The notes under the pieces: generated by a model
Told to the model about the DNA's origin: nothing
The model's input: only the letters and a program-made list of their open reading frames with translations
Database searches by the model: none
Shown: positions 26,965 to 35,898 of the stretch, one piece after another
Position numbering within the stretch: position 1 is the first letter of the stretch
Layout: each line of letters begins with the position of its first letter
Position numbers and translations under genes: made by a program
From: Methylophilaceae bacterium 11
GTDB taxonomy: Bacteria; Pseudomonadota; Gammaproteobacteria; Burkholderiales; Methylophilaceae
Assembly: GCA_000525025.1 (NCBI GenBank)
Contig: JCKJ01000001.1
Coordinates: 2,294,001-2,358,000, forward strand
DNA length: 64,000 nucleotides
Direction: 5' to 3'

Positions 26965-27897
26965 TTAAACCAAAGTGAGCCATCCCATGTGTTTCTCGGA
27001 TTTACCTTTCACCACATCAAAGTACAGGCTTTGCAGTTTTTCTGTGATAGGGCCACGGGTGCCTTCGCCAATCGCACGATTGTCTAGCTCGCGAATCGGC
27101 GTCACTTCTGCAGCAGTACCTGTAAAAAACGCTTCATCTGCACTGTACACTTCATCACGCGTAATACGTTTCTCAATCACTTCCAGCCCTAATTCTTTAG
27201 CCAGTTGCACAATCGTGTCGCGTGTAATGCCTTCTAACGCACTGGTTAAATCCGGCGTAATCAGTTTACCGTTACGTACGATAAAGATATTTTCGCCAGA
27301 GCCCTCTGCAACAAAGCCGTCTACATCCAGCAACAACGCTTCTTGGTAGCCATCTTGCGCTGCCTCTTGGTGCGCCAAAATACTGTTCATGTAGTTACCA
27401 TTGGCTTTGGCTTTACACATGGTGATATTGACGTGATGACGTGAGAAAGAGGAAGTCTTCACGCGAATGCCTTTGGTAATCGCCTCTTCACCCATATAAG
27501 CGCCCCAACTCCATGCCGCGACAATCACGTGCGTAGATAACGTTTTAGCAGAGATACCCATCGCCTCAGCGCCATAGAACGCCATTGGGCGCATGTAGGC
27601 AGATTCGAGCTTGTTATCCCGTACCGCCGCTTTTTGCGCTTCGATCAGCGTTGCTTTATCAAACGGCATTTTCATGCCTAAGATATGCGCACTGCGGAAC
27701 AGGCGATCCGTATGCTCTTTTAAGCGAAAAATCGCAGGCCCTTTATCGGTTTTGTAGGCACGCACCCCCTCAAACACGCCCATGCCGTAATGCAGTGTGT
27801 GCGTTAATACGTGAGTCGTTGCATCACGCCAGTTGACCATTTTGCCGTCATACCAAATTACGCCATCACGGTCTGCCATTGAGGTTGGTATTGCCAT
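26965..27897 (-). CDS. ilvE: Branched-chain amino acid aminotransferase
   Basis: A 310-residue class IV PLP aminotransferase. It begins with the MADRDGVIWYDGKMVNWRDA type N-terminus. Further motifs are HYGMGVFEGVRAYKT, the PLP-lysine region CKAKANGNYMNSILAHQEA, and EALLLDVDGFVAEGSGENIF. It catalyses the last step of Val, Leu and Ile synthesis. It is divergent from the SCO1 gene and is followed by the glycosyltransferase and CHCC genes. Confidence 0.96.
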   Translation of the reverse strand: MAIPTSMADRDGVIWYDGKMVNWRDATTHVLTHTLHYGMGVFEGVRAYKTDKGPAIFRLKEHTDRLFRSAHILGMKMPFDKATLIEAQKAAVRDNKLESAYMRPMAFYGAEAMGISAKTLSTHVIVAAWSWGAYMGEEAITKGIRVKTSSFSRHHVNITMCKAKANGNYMNSILAHQEAAQDGYQEALLLDVDGFVAEGSGENIFIVRNGKLITPDLTSALEGITRDTIVQLAKELGLEVIEKRITRDEVYSADEAFFTGTAAEVTPIRELDNRAIGEGTRGPITEKLQSLYFDVVKGKSEKHMGWLTLV

Positions 27898-27959
27898 TTC
27901 GCTTGCCTTATCTTGTGAAAATTACAAAAGCAATATTGTAAACCAAAGCAGCGAATTTA

Positions 27960-27989
27960 TTGCTTATGTTAGAATCAAAACCCTAGAAT
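27960..27989 (+). promoter_or_regulatory. Sigma-70-like promoter for the SCO1 gene
   Basis: TTGCTT (27960-27965) and TAGAAT (27984-27989) separated by 18 bp, 53 bp before the ATG. A fair match to the consensus by eye. Confidence 0.5.
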
Positions 27990-28042
27990 AAAGTCAAATC
28001 TTATTCGTAAGTGAGTGTAATTGTTACCAAAGGATACTTTTC

Positions 28043-28618
28043 ATGCGTAAGTGGTTATTTTTAAGCCTATTTTTAATGCTGACTGCCTGTAATGCAGCCC
28101 CTAAAGCCGCCCATTTTATCGGCACCGATATTACAGGTGCAGAATTTGGTAAACCGCTCACATTAACGGATCATACCGGCAAGCTTCGCGCGATGTCCGA
28201 CTTCAAAGGCAAAGTGGTCATCATGTTCTTTGGTTATACGCACTGCCCGGATGTTTGCCCAACAACCATGAGTGATCTCCGCCAGACCATGAAGTTACTA
28301 GGTAAAGACGCGGATCAAGTACAAGTGCTATTCATTACCGTTGATCCGGAACGAGACACGCAAGAAGTACTGGCACAGTTTGTACCCTCGTTTGACAAGC
28401 GTTTTATCGGCTTGCGCGGCTCCCTGCAAGAAGTGTCCGAGAACATGGGCAGTTATAAAATCTTTGCTTCTAAGGTCGTCAGCAGTACCTCAAGCAACTA
28501 CACGATTGACCACAGTGCTGGCTTATATGTGTTTGATAAAAAAGGCACAGCGCGCATCTACATGAGCTACGGGCAAAAGCCTGCCGATATTGCACATGAT
28601 GTGAAACAATTGTTTTAA
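28043..28618 (+). CDS. SCO1/SenC-family copper chaperone lipoprotein
   Basis: A 191-residue protein. The N-terminus is a lipoprotein signal (LMLTACNA, Cys at residue 16). The thioredoxin-like domain carries the copper-binding pair in FGYTHCPDVCPTTMSDL, and the third ligand His in TIDHSAGLYVFD near residue 155. SCO1 proteins deliver copper to cytochrome c oxidase CuA and act as thiol reductases. It is a single gene; no oxidase genes are in the window. A good ribosome site (AAAGGA) precedes the ATG. Confidence 0.94.
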   Translation: MRKWLFLSLFLMLTACNAAPKAAHFIGTDITGAEFGKPLTLTDHTGKLRAMSDFKGKVVIMFFGYTHCPDVCPTTMSDLRQTMKLLGKDADQVQVLFITVDPERDTQEVLAQFVPSFDKRFIGLRGSLQEVSENMGSYKIFASKVVSSTSSNYTIDHSAGLYVFDKKGTARIYMSYGQKPADIAHDVKQLF

Positions 28619-28625
28619 CGAAATA

Positions 28626-29336
28626 TTAAAGACGGTGTAACTGCGGTGACAAGCGCTTGAGCGCTTGTTCAACGATTGCATGTTCCGGAAACAGTTGCGT
28701 TAACACTGCATAAAACTTGGCAGAATGATTCATCTCTTTCAAGTGTGCCAATTCGTGACAAACGACATGATTAATGATTTGCGGCGGCGCTTGTATTAGC
28801 CGCCAATTCAAACGAATTTGACCACGGCTATTGCAACTCCCCCAACGTGATTGTGCACTGGATAGCGCAATCGGCGGCGTGGGCACACCCAACTTAGCAG
28901 AAAAAATTTCCACCCTGCGCGCAAAGTCCTCATAGGCCTGCTGCTGATACCAGCGAATAATGCGTTTGGCGATGGCCTCTGTATTGTCAATGTCTTTGAC
29001 CGTCAGCACCAGACGTTGCCCATCTAGCCGGAGTATTGATTTAGCGCTGGTTTCCAATAGCTGTAATTCAATATCCTGACCCAACAACAACAAGTGCTCA
29101 CCATGCTGCCACTGCACTTTGTCTACGGCATTGACTTCGCGCAAGGCCAGTTTATTGCTTATCCAAGCAGACTTCTCTAACAGGATTTGGTTTAACTGAT
29201 GGGTCATCAAACGCTTGGGAGCGTGCACCACCAAACCTTGTTGCGTGATTTTCAAACCGACGGTACGTCGCGTACGATACTCGAGCAAATAGGCAATATG
29301 CTGACCATTCGCAAGTGTGATGGTTTGCTCAATCAA
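28626..29336 (-). CDS. YgjP-like zinc metallopeptidase (DUF45/M48)
   Basis: A 236-residue protein. The zinc motif VVCHELAHLKEMNHSAKFY lies near residue 195, with the conserved SRWGSCNSRGQIRLNWRL just before it. YgjP-like proteins have a WLM-type peptidase fold, and related proteins are called UTP pyrophosphatase in some annotations; the function is not settled. The 5' end overlaps plsC by 4 bp, and the whole glyQ-to-ygjP run is probably one operon. Confidence 0.88.
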   Translation of the reverse strand: MIEQTITLANGQHIAYLLEYRTRRTVGLKITQQGLVVHAPKRLMTHQLNQILLEKSAWISNKLALREVNAVDKVQWQHGEHLLLLGQDIELQLLETSAKSILRLDGQRLVLTVKDIDNTEAIAKRIIRWYQQQAYEDFARRVEIFSAKLGVPTPPIALSSAQSRWGSCNSRGQIRLNWRLIQAPPQIINHVVCHELAHLKEMNHSAKFYAVLTQLFPEHAIVEQALKRLSPQLHRL

Positions 29337-30037
29337 AGCGATTGCATCTCCGCCTCAATCCAAGCTTCCACGCGCTGATTCACTTCATCTGGCTTCATGC
29401 CAGCCGTTTCAATTGGCGGCCCAATCACCACTTGAATCGTGCCTGGATATTTGATAAATGAATTTTTGCGCCAATAACGGCCAGCATTGTGTGCCACGGG
29501 CACTACTGTACTTTGCGTATGCGCAGCCAACCATGCGCCACCAACATGATACTTGGCGCGCTGGCCAGGCGCTGTGCGCGTCCCTTCCGGGAAAATCACT
29601 ACCCACAAGCCTCTAGCCAAACGGTCTTTGCCATTGGCCACCAACTTTTTGAGCGCCTCGCGTCCAGCACTGCGGTCAATTGGAATCGCCGCCAGCGCCA
29701 TAAAGGCCCAGCCTAAAAATGGAATCATCAATAGCTCACGCTTCATGACCCAAATCTGCGGCGGAAAAATGGTTTGCAAAGCAATGGTTTCCCAAGCAGA
29801 TTGATGTTTGCAGAGAACGATAGAAGGATGATCCGGAATATGCTCACGCCCTTGTACAGACACACTCAAATTACAGGTGAGCTTAAGCCAATATACGGTG
29901 CAATAAGCCCAGCCGCTGGCAATGCGTGAACGTGTGACGTTGTTCAGCGGGACAAGTAAAATAGCAATAACAGAGAAAATGGGCGTGATGACAAGCAAGC
30001 CCAAATAGAACAGCAGTGATCGAAGCCTAAGTATCAT
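29333..30037 (-). CDS. plsC: 1-acyl-sn-glycerol-3-phosphate acyltransferase
   Basis: A 234-residue membrane enzyme with an N-terminal membrane segment. The HX4D acyltransferase motif appears as LCKHQSAWETIAL, with Glu in the Asp position. IPIDRSAGREAL and the block FPEGTRTAPGQ follow in order. It acylates lysophosphatidic acid to phosphatidic acid. Encoded directly after gmhB (no gap). The Glu variant is frequent in this subfamily as far as I recall. Confidence 0.9.
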   Translation of the reverse strand: MILRLRSLLFYLGLLVITPIFSVIAILLVPLNNVTRSRIASGWAYCTVYWLKLTCNLSVSVQGREHIPDHPSIVLCKHQSAWETIALQTIFPPQIWVMKRELLMIPFLGWAFMALAAIPIDRSAGREALKKLVANGKDRLARGLWVVIFPEGTRTAPGQRAKYHVGGAWLAAHTQSTVVPVAHNAGRYWRKNSFIKYPGTIQVVIGPPIETAGMKPDEVNQRVEAWIEAEMQSL

Positions 30038-30574
30038 TTAGTCAGCAATAATATGTTGTACGGCCTCTGCCAGGTCCGCTACCACAAGGGTATCCGATGG
30101 CAAGTTTCCTTGAGCAAAAGTATCTTCACCTTTGCCAGTGCGTACTAAAATAGATTTGCAGCCCGCATGGCTAAACGCCTGTAAATCTCGCAGCGCATCC
30201 CCCACCCCATATACCTGATTTAGCTCAATAGAAAAACGCCTGCCGATTTCTTCCATCATGCCGGTTTTAGGTTTGCGACAATCGCACTGATCATCTGCCG
30301 CATGCGGGCAATAAAATAAAGCATCAATGCGTCCACCCATCTGTGCCAACGCGCGATGCATCTTATCGTGAATTGCATTCAGCGTGGCCATATCAAACAA
30401 GCCGCGCGCAATGCCCGATTGATTGGTTGCCACCACAACGCGGTACCCTGCCTGATTCAGCGTCACAATCGCCTCTAAGCTGCCGGGGATAGGCACCCAT
30501 TCGTTTGGACTTTTGATGAACGTGGCGCTATCTCGATTGATGACGCCATCCCTATCTAATATGACCAGTTTCAA
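30038..30574 (-). CDS. gmhB: D-glycero-beta-D-manno-heptose 1,7-bisphosphate 7-phosphatase
   Basis: A 178-residue HAD phosphatase. The nucleophile motif is LVILDRDGVINRDS, the second motif VVVATNQSGIARGLF, and the zinc-binding loop contains FYCPHAADDQCDCRKPKTGM (Cys cluster). It removes the 7-phosphate of heptose bisphosphate in LPS inner-core synthesis. It lies between glyS and plsC on the same strand. Confidence 0.95.
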   Translation of the reverse strand: MKLVILDRDGVINRDSATFIKSPNEWVPIPGSLEAIVTLNQAGYRVVVATNQSGIARGLFDMATLNAIHDKMHRALAQMGGRIDALFYCPHAADDQCDCRKPKTGMMEEIGRRFSIELNQVYGVGDALRDLQAFSHAGCKSILVRTGKGEDTFAQGNLPSDTLVVADLAEAVQHIIAD

Positions 30575-30591
30575 CAGTATGCTCGCAGAGT

Positions 30592-32799
30592 TTAGCTTGC
30601 TAATTTGGATAAATCAGCCACACGGTTCATGGCTTGATGTAATTGGTTGAGTAACGCCAAACGGTTATTCCTTAAATCCACATTGTCCGCATTGACCATG
30701 ACATTGTCAAAAAATGCATCTACAGGTGCTTTGAGTACAGCCAGTGCTTGAAGGGAGGCTGTGTAATCGCCAGATTCAAATAGCTGATCGGCTTTCGGCT
30801 TCACTGTGGTTAACGCATCTGCCAGTGCTTTTTCTGCAGGCTCTTGCAGTAAGTTAGCATTCACTTCGGTCGTTAACTCACCTTCTACTTTTTTCAGAAT
30901 ATTGCCCACACGCTTATTGGCAGCGGCGAGCGCAGGGGCTTCAACCAAACTAGCAAAACTGCGCACCGCAGCAAGACGGGCGGGCACTTCACTAAGGAGC
31001 TCCAGTGTCAGTGATAATACCGCGTCTACTTCTTGCGAGCTGGAACCTTGCTCACGAAGATTATTAGCCAATCTATCAAAAATAAATTCTTTGATATTTT
31101 CTAGCGCACCTGGGGCCATTGCTCGCCCAACATATCCAGTAGCAACCATACTATCGCCTGAAGTTGCAGGTTTATTTGCTGCCTCCAGCTGAAACAGTTT
31201 TAAAGACCATTCTTTTTGGATTTGCTCACTACCGATAATTGAAATTGCTAATGTAGTTAAATCACTTAAGCTGACTTCCAGCTTACCATCAATCAACATA
31301 CGAATAATACCTAATGCTTGGCGACGCAACGCAAATGGATCTTTATCACCCGTTGGCTTTTCACCTATGCTAAATAAGCCCACAAGCGTTTCAAGCTTAT
31401 CGGCTAGCGCCACAATCACACCCACTTGATGACGCGGCAAATCATCACCAGCAAAGCGTGGCTTATAGTGATCTTCAATCGCAAACGCAACATCATCATC
31501 CAAGCCTTCATGTTGCGCGTAATAGCGCCCCATAATGCCTTGCAACTCTGGAAATTCGCCCACCATATCTGTGAGCAAATCCACTTTAGATAAACGCGCT
31601 GCCTGTATCACTTTGGCCGTTAAACCTGGGTTGATTTGTTCAGCAATCGCTTTAGCAATGGCTACTACACGGGCATTGCGTTCGCCTTGGCTACCAAGTT
31701 TGTTGTGATACACCACTTTGGCCAGGCCATCGATACGACTTTCCAGCGTCTTTTTACGGTCTTGATCAAAGAAGAATTTAGCATCGGCCAAACGTGGGCG
31801 CACCACACGCTCATTCCCACCAACCACTTTGGATGGGTCTGCCGGTTTGATGTTAGAGACAATCAAAAATTTGTGCGTGAGTTTGCCGTTCGCATCTAGC
31901 AATGGGAAGTATTTCTGATTGGCCTTCATGGTCAAAATCAGGCACTCTTGTGGCACTTCCAAAAATTCTTGCTCAAATTGGCCAAGCAACACATTTGGCA
32001 GTTCCACCAGCGCTGTCACTTCATCCAGCAATGCATCGTCGTCAATCGGCGTTAGATTTTCTTTTGCTGCGGCGGCAGTGAGTTGACGTACGATTTCCGC
32101 TTTACGCGCTCCGAAACTTGCAATCACAGCACCTTCATCGGCAAGTTGCTGCGCATAGCTATCCGCCGACTGAATGGTAATGGTCGCATTTTTTGCTTCA
32201 AAACGATGACCCTGCGTGCTGTTACCAGCCGACAATCCAAGTACCGTTGTAGGCACAACCTGGGCTCCATGCAAAGCGACTAAGCCATGCGCAGGGCGCA
32301 CAAAATTGACACTTTCCCAGCCATCATTGATTTGGTAAGTCATGACTTTTGGAATTGGCAGTTTTGCTAAGGCTTCATCCAGTGCCTTTTGTAGTCCTTC
32401 TGCTAAGGTTGCACCCGCTTGCGTCGCATCTAAGAATAAAATATCGGCTTTGCCATCGTTTTCTTTGCGCAGCTGAGCCACGGCAGATTCATCTGCCCCC
32501 AAGGCCTGTAGTTTCTTGACCAAGGCTGGCGTGACATTGCCATTGGCATCCAAACCAACACTAGCGGGCATCAGCTTTTGTGCCACTTGCTTATCTGCCG
32601 CTTTGGCAGCAACCGCTGTGACATGTGCAGCCAAACGGCGCGGAGTAGCAAAGTTAGTCACAACACTCTCGTCACTGACCAAGCCCTGTGCCTTCAGCGT
32701 TTCAAATAATACGCCAGCAAAAGACTCGCCCAGTTTTTTGAGCGCCTTTGGCGGCAACTCTTCTACAAATAACTCTACTAATAAATTTTGCTTGCTCAT
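30592..32799 (-). CDS. glyS: Glycyl-tRNA synthetase beta subunit
   Basis: A 735-residue beta subunit. It begins LLVELFVEELPPKALKKLGE, with PTTVLGLSAGNSTQGHRF and the segment RVVRPRLADAKFFFDQDRKK in order, as in the family. The C-terminal anticodon-binding domain has FFDNVMVNADNVDLRNNRL. It works with GlyQ as an alpha2beta2 enzyme. Normally glyS follows glyQ directly. Here a GIY-YIG cassette with hairpin ends lies in between, so glyS translation may depend on read-through of these hairpins. Confidence 0.96.
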   Translation of the reverse strand: MSKQNLLVELFVEELPPKALKKLGESFAGVLFETLKAQGLVSDESVVTNFATPRRLAAHVTAVAAKAADKQVAQKLMPASVGLDANGNVTPALVKKLQALGADESAVAQLRKENDGKADILFLDATQAGATLAEGLQKALDEALAKLPIPKVMTYQINDGWESVNFVRPAHGLVALHGAQVVPTTVLGLSAGNSTQGHRFEAKNATITIQSADSYAQQLADEGAVIASFGARKAEIVRQLTAAAAKENLTPIDDDALLDEVTALVELPNVLLGQFEQEFLEVPQECLILTMKANQKYFPLLDANGKLTHKFLIVSNIKPADPSKVVGGNERVVRPRLADAKFFFDQDRKKTLESRIDGLAKVVYHNKLGSQGERNARVVAIAKAIAEQINPGLTAKVIQAARLSKVDLLTDMVGEFPELQGIMGRYYAQHEGLDDDVAFAIEDHYKPRFAGDDLPRHQVGVIVALADKLETLVGLFSIGEKPTGDKDPFALRRQALGIIRMLIDGKLEVSLSDLTTLAISIIGSEQIQKEWSLKLFQLEAANKPATSGDSMVATGYVGRAMAPGALENIKEFIFDRLANNLREQGSSSQEVDAVLSLTLELLSEVPARLAAVRSFASLVEAPALAAANKRVGNILKKVEGELTTEVNANLLQEPAEKALADALTTVKPKADQLFESGDYTASLQALAVLKAPVDAFFDNVMVNADNVDLRNNRLALLNQLHQAMNRVADLSKLAS

Positions 32800-32807
32800 T
32801 CTTCTCT

Positions 32808-32835
32808 CGTCATTCCCGCGCAGGCGGGAATCCAG
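32808..32835 (+). repeat. Left inverted copy of a dRS3-like hairpin repeat
   Basis: Core ATTCCCGC, GCAG, GCGGGAAT (32812-32831), a perfect 8-bp stem with a 4-base loop. It matches the Neisseria dRS3 pattern ATTCCC-N8-GGGAAT as I remember it. The copy at 33132-33159 is its inverted partner. Confidence 0.85.
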
Positions 32836-33126
32836 TCAAGTCAGTTGTTGATATAAATCTTGCCAATCAGGATTGAATTGTTCAATCAATCTTAGCTTCC
32901 AAATTCTGTTCCATTTTTTCAGTGATTTCTCACGAGAGATGGCGGACTCCATTGTAGCGTGTGGTTCATACCACACCAAAAGATGTGTTTGATACTTCTG
33001 CGTAAATCCTTTAACGACTTCATTTTTATGTTCCCAAACTCGCTTGGAAAGATTGGACGTAACACCAATATACAAAGTCCCATTTTGTTTGCTTGCGAGT
33101 ATGTACACACATGGTTGCATATCCAT
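32836..33126 (-). CDS. GIY-YIG nuclease-domain protein
   Basis: A 96-residue stand-alone GIY-YIG domain. The two name motifs appear as CVYILASKQNG and TLYIGVTSNLSKR; the catalytic Arg is in SKRVWEH and the catalytic Glu is likely in SAISREKSLKKWNR. Small proteins of this type occur in many copies in bacterial genomes and their role is unknown; the domain cuts DNA in homing endonucleases and UvrC. There is no promoter of its own in view. The repeats on either side and the position inside glyQS suggest it belongs to a small mobile unit. Confidence 0.92.
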   Translation of the reverse strand: MDMQPCVYILASKQNGTLYIGVTSNLSKRVWEHKNEVVKGFTQKYQTHLLVWYEPHATMESAISREKSLKKWNRIWKLRLIEQFNPDWQDLYQQLT

Positions 33127-33131
33127 CTTGC

Positions 33132-33159
33132 CTAGATTCCCGCCTACGCGGGAATGACG
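33132..33159 (-). repeat. Right inverted copy of the dRS3-like hairpin repeat
   Basis: Core ATTCCCGC, CTAC, GCGGGAAT (33136-33155). Reverse-complemented it matches the left copy with two differences in 28 bases (loop base and one base near the inner end). It abuts the glyQ stop codon at 33161. Confidence 0.85.
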
Positions 33160-33160
33160 G

Positions 33161-34087
33161 CTAGGCGGCTTTCTTATTTTGTTCTATTTGTGCTAACACT
33201 TCATCGGCCCACGCCTTGGGCGCCATGGGGAAACCCAAACGTGCACGGCTATCTAAATAACTGGCCGCCACACTACGCGCTAAGTTACGAATACGCCCAA
33301 TATACGCAGCGCGTTCTGTCACAGAAATCGCACCACGTGCATCTAGTAAGTTAAACGTATGGGCGGCTTTGAGCACTTGCTCATACGCTGGCAATGCAAG
33401 TTTTTCTTCCATCAAATGTTTGGCTTGTTTTTCGTGCGCATTAAATGCGATCAACAGAAAATCGACATCGCTATGCTCAAAGTTATAAGCAGATTGCTCT
33501 TTTTCATTTTGTAAGAACACATCACCATATTTCACGCCGGGTGAGTAAGTGAGGTCGTATACATTTTCCACACCTTGCAAATACATGGCGAGACGCTCTA
33601 AGCCATAAGTGATTTCACCGGTAATAGGCTTACAGTTAATGCCGCCGACTTGCTGGAAGTACGTAAATTGCGTAACCTCCATCCCATTGAGCCACACTTC
33701 CCAGCCCAAGCCCCAAGCACCCAGCGTCGGGTTTTCCCAGTCATCCTCTACAAAGCGCACATCGTTTTGTTTTAAGTCAAAGCCCAATGCTTCTAACGAG
33801 CCCAAATACAGCTCCAAAATATTAGCTGGGGCTGGTTTAAGCACCACTTGAAATTGATAGTAATGTTGCAAACGATTTGGATTTTCGCCATAGCGGCCAT
33901 CTTTAGGACGACGGCTTGGTTGCACATAGGCCGCTTTCCATGGCTCTGGGCCTAGTGCACGCAGAAATGTAGCAGTGTGGCTTGTGCCAGCGCCTACTTC
34001 CATATCGTAGGGTTGCAGCAAGGTACAGCCCTGTTTATCCCAATAGTCTTGTAGCGTTAATATAATTTGCTGAAAAGTCAGTGACAT
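33161..34087 (-). CDS. glyQ: Glycyl-tRNA synthetase alpha subunit
   Basis: A 308-residue class II synthetase subunit. Family signatures include [56 protein letters not shown], and the [20 protein letters not shown] stretch. It activates glycine and charges tRNA-Gly together with GlyS. It is the first gene of the glyQ-[GIY-YIG]-glyS-gmhB-plsC-ygjP run. Confidence 0.97.
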   Translation of the reverse strand: MSLTFQQIILTLQDYWDKQGCTLLQPYDMEVGAGTSHTATFLRALGPEPWKAAYVQPSRRPKDGRYGENPNRLQHYYQFQVVLKPAPANILELYLGSLEALGFDLKQNDVRFVEDDWENPTLGAWGLGWEVWLNGMEVTQFTYFQQVGGINCKPITGEITYGLERLAMYLQGVENVYDLTYSPGVKYGDVFLQNEKEQSAYNFEHSDVDFLLIAFNAHEKQAKHLMEEKLALPAYEQVLKAAHTFNLLDARGAISVTERAAYIGRIRNLARSVAASYLDSRARLGFPMAPKAWADEVLAQIEQNKKAA

Positions 34088-34228
34088 TTGTTCTTATTCC
34101 AAAAAATACGTTGTCAGCTTCGGCTTGTCGTACTTTAACCGTACTGCCTGTGCCTTGCCTCCTTGTCTTTTTTCTACAAAACAAAGTTTAAAGCAGGCGT
34201 AAAAATGATGATTGCTAAAACCTCGATT
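34088..34228 (-). promoter_or_regulatory. Leader region of glyQ with short repeated, structured segments
   Basis: Between the end of lnt and the start of glyQ. On the minus strand there is GACAAGGAGGCAAGGCACAG, then two GTAC-centred segments (AGTACGG and AAGTACG), then GACAAGCCGAAGCTGACAAC with a possible AGC-TTCG-GCT hairpin read on the plus strand. It could fold, but I recognise no known riboswitch, and no glycine-riboswitch core was found. Confidence 0.3.
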
Positions 34229-35713
34229 TTACTTGGTTTTACGCCATAAAACAAAAGCAATTACACCAATGCTGAATAGAATAAATGGCCAGTTTCCCCA
34301 TGCAATATAGGGCGTGGTACCTTGGTAGCCCTGCGCATTTCCTTCCAATATCACCTGTGTATCGTGCGGTGCATGCGCTAGCACTACACCATGCTGGTCA
34401 ATGATTGCTGTCGCGCCAGTGTTGGTGGCTCTGAGCATCATGCGCCCGGTTTCAATGGCGCGCGCCTGGCTAAATTGCATATGCTGTTCCGCAGCAAATG
34501 ATTGCCCATACCATGCATCGTTACTCATGTTGACCAGCAAGGTGGCTGCTGGCAATTGCCGAATAATTTCTTCACCAAATACATCTTCGTAGCAAATATT
34601 CACGGCAACATGCTGATTAACCAACTGCATGGGCACTTGATTACCTCCGCGCGATAAATCACTCAACGGAATATTCAACCAATCACGATAGATCCAGCCG
34701 AAGATTGCTTTGAACGGAATAAATTCACCAAACGGCACCAAATGGCTTTTAGAGTACGCTTGCATTGGCGCAGTACCAAAACTAATAGCACTATTAAAGT
34801 AACTTTCATTCGTAGCATCGTATTGCACCAAGCCCACCAGCACATCCCCTTGGTTTTGCTTTCCATGCGCGCGCAAGCGCTCTACTGTTGACGCATCCAG
34901 TTGCTGCGCAATCACTGGCAAAGCGGTTTCTGGCAATACAATCAGCTGTGCTTTGCTTTGCTCCACCATCTCCAGATATTGGCGAATGGTCTGGCCAGCC
35001 ACATCGGGCGACCACTTGATGGACTGACTAATATTGCCTTGCAGTAAAGCCACACTTATCGGCTTGCCAATTGGCTTGGTCCATTCCACTGCTTTGAGTA
35101 AAAAACCTGAAACAACAAGCACAACAATACAAGCAATCGCATTACGCTTCCAAATACTGCTCTGCTGCGGTTGCGCAAACCAATAAGCCACTATCGCAGC
35201 CACCAATGCAGTCAATGTAGAAGCTGCATACACGCCGAATATAGGCATGAATCCAACCAAAGGGCTATGTGGCACTTGGCTATAGCCCATGGTCAACCAA
35301 GGGAATCCTGTGAATATCCAGCTACGTACCCAGTCTGACATGCCCCATAACACAGGCGCACTCAACCATAGATAGCCGATGCGCTTGCTTACATAGCCGA
35401 CCATTGCAGGAAACAAGGCCATAAATGCACACAGGCAAAACGTACAAAACCCGGCGAACCACCATGGCATACCACCAAATTCATGCAGGCTGATATAAAT
35501 CCAATAAATGCCAAATCCATACAGACCCAAGCCAAAGCTTAGCCCCAACTTAAAAGCTTGCTTGGGTTGCTCAGATGTTTGCCATAAGTAAAACAGCACA
35601 CCCAAACCAAGTAGCGGCGCAACAAATAGTCCGTAAGGCGCAAAGCCAAACACAGTCAGCGCGCCTGCAAGCAACGCCCAGATATTTTGTTTAAGACAGG
35701 CTGTTTTAAGCAT
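34229..35713 (-). CDS. lnt: Apolipoprotein N-acyltransferase
   Basis: About 494 residues. Seven or eight membrane segments lead into a C-terminal nitrilase domain. Catalytic residues are in QLIVLPETALPV (Glu), the Lys in the KSHLVPFGEFIP stretch, and Cys in VNICYEDVFGEEI. It adds the third acyl chain to lipoproteins. The start was placed at the ATG at 35713 (MLKTACLKQ) because the 26 residues upstream are charged and unlike the family. It is separated from corC by mscL and a small gene, unlike the usual corC-lnt adjacency. Confidence 0.94.
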   Translation of the reverse strand: MLKTACLKQNIWALLAGALTVFGFAPYGLFVAPLLGLGVLFYLWQTSEQPKQAFKLGLSFGLGLYGFGIYWIYISLHEFGGMPWWFAGFCTFCLCAFMALFPAMVGYVSKRIGYLWLSAPVLWGMSDWVRSWIFTGFPWLTMGYSQVPHSPLVGFMPIFGVYAASTLTALVAAIVAYWFAQPQQSSIWKRNAIACIVVLVVSGFLLKAVEWTKPIGKPISVALLQGNISQSIKWSPDVAGQTIRQYLEMVEQSKAQLIVLPETALPVIAQQLDASTVERLRAHGKQNQGDVLVGLVQYDATNESYFNSAISFGTAPMQAYSKSHLVPFGEFIPFKAIFGWIYRDWLNIPLSDLSRGGNQVPMQLVNQHVAVNICYEDVFGEEIIRQLPAATLLVNMSNDAWYGQSFAAEQHMQFSQARAIETGRMMLRATNTGATAIIDQHGVVLAHAPHDTQVILEGNAQGYQGTTPYIAWGNWPFILFSIGVIAFVLWRKTK

Positions 35714-35813
35714 ATTGATGATTGAGTAACGAATTAAAACCCTCGGATTGTAACGCCTGCGCGCACACTTCATGTACAAAAGTGGCAGCAAAAATGAATA
35801 ATCACGAAGTTGA

Positions 35814-35843
35814 TTGACACAAGAATTGCGAGCGGACTATATT
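35814..35843 (+). promoter_or_regulatory. Strong sigma-70 promoter of mscL
   Basis: TTGACA (35814-35819) and TATATT (35838-35843), spacer 18 bp, 56 bp upstream of the mscL start. The -35 is a perfect consensus. Confidence 0.75.
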
Positions 35844-35898
35844 AAACGGGTAGTTTAACGGTTACTAATTAATAATTGATACGAGGAGGGTTTACATC

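Larger units (their letters stand above)
32807..33160. mobile_element. Putative GIY-YIG cassette with inverted hairpin ends, inserted between glyQ and glyS
   Basis: About 354 bp bounded by two inverted copies of a 28-29-bp repeat (26 of 28 core bases identical). The enclosed gene fills the interior completely: its stop codon starts one base after the left repeat, and its start lies five bases from the right repeat. The unit sits between the glyQ stop codon and 8 bp before glyS. No target-site duplication is visible. The interpretation as a mobile unit is inference from this architecture. Confidence 0.6.

Noticed and set aside
35714-35791. N-terminal extension of lnt
   Set aside because: A charged stretch ahead of the first membrane segment with no family match; ATG at 35713 preferred.
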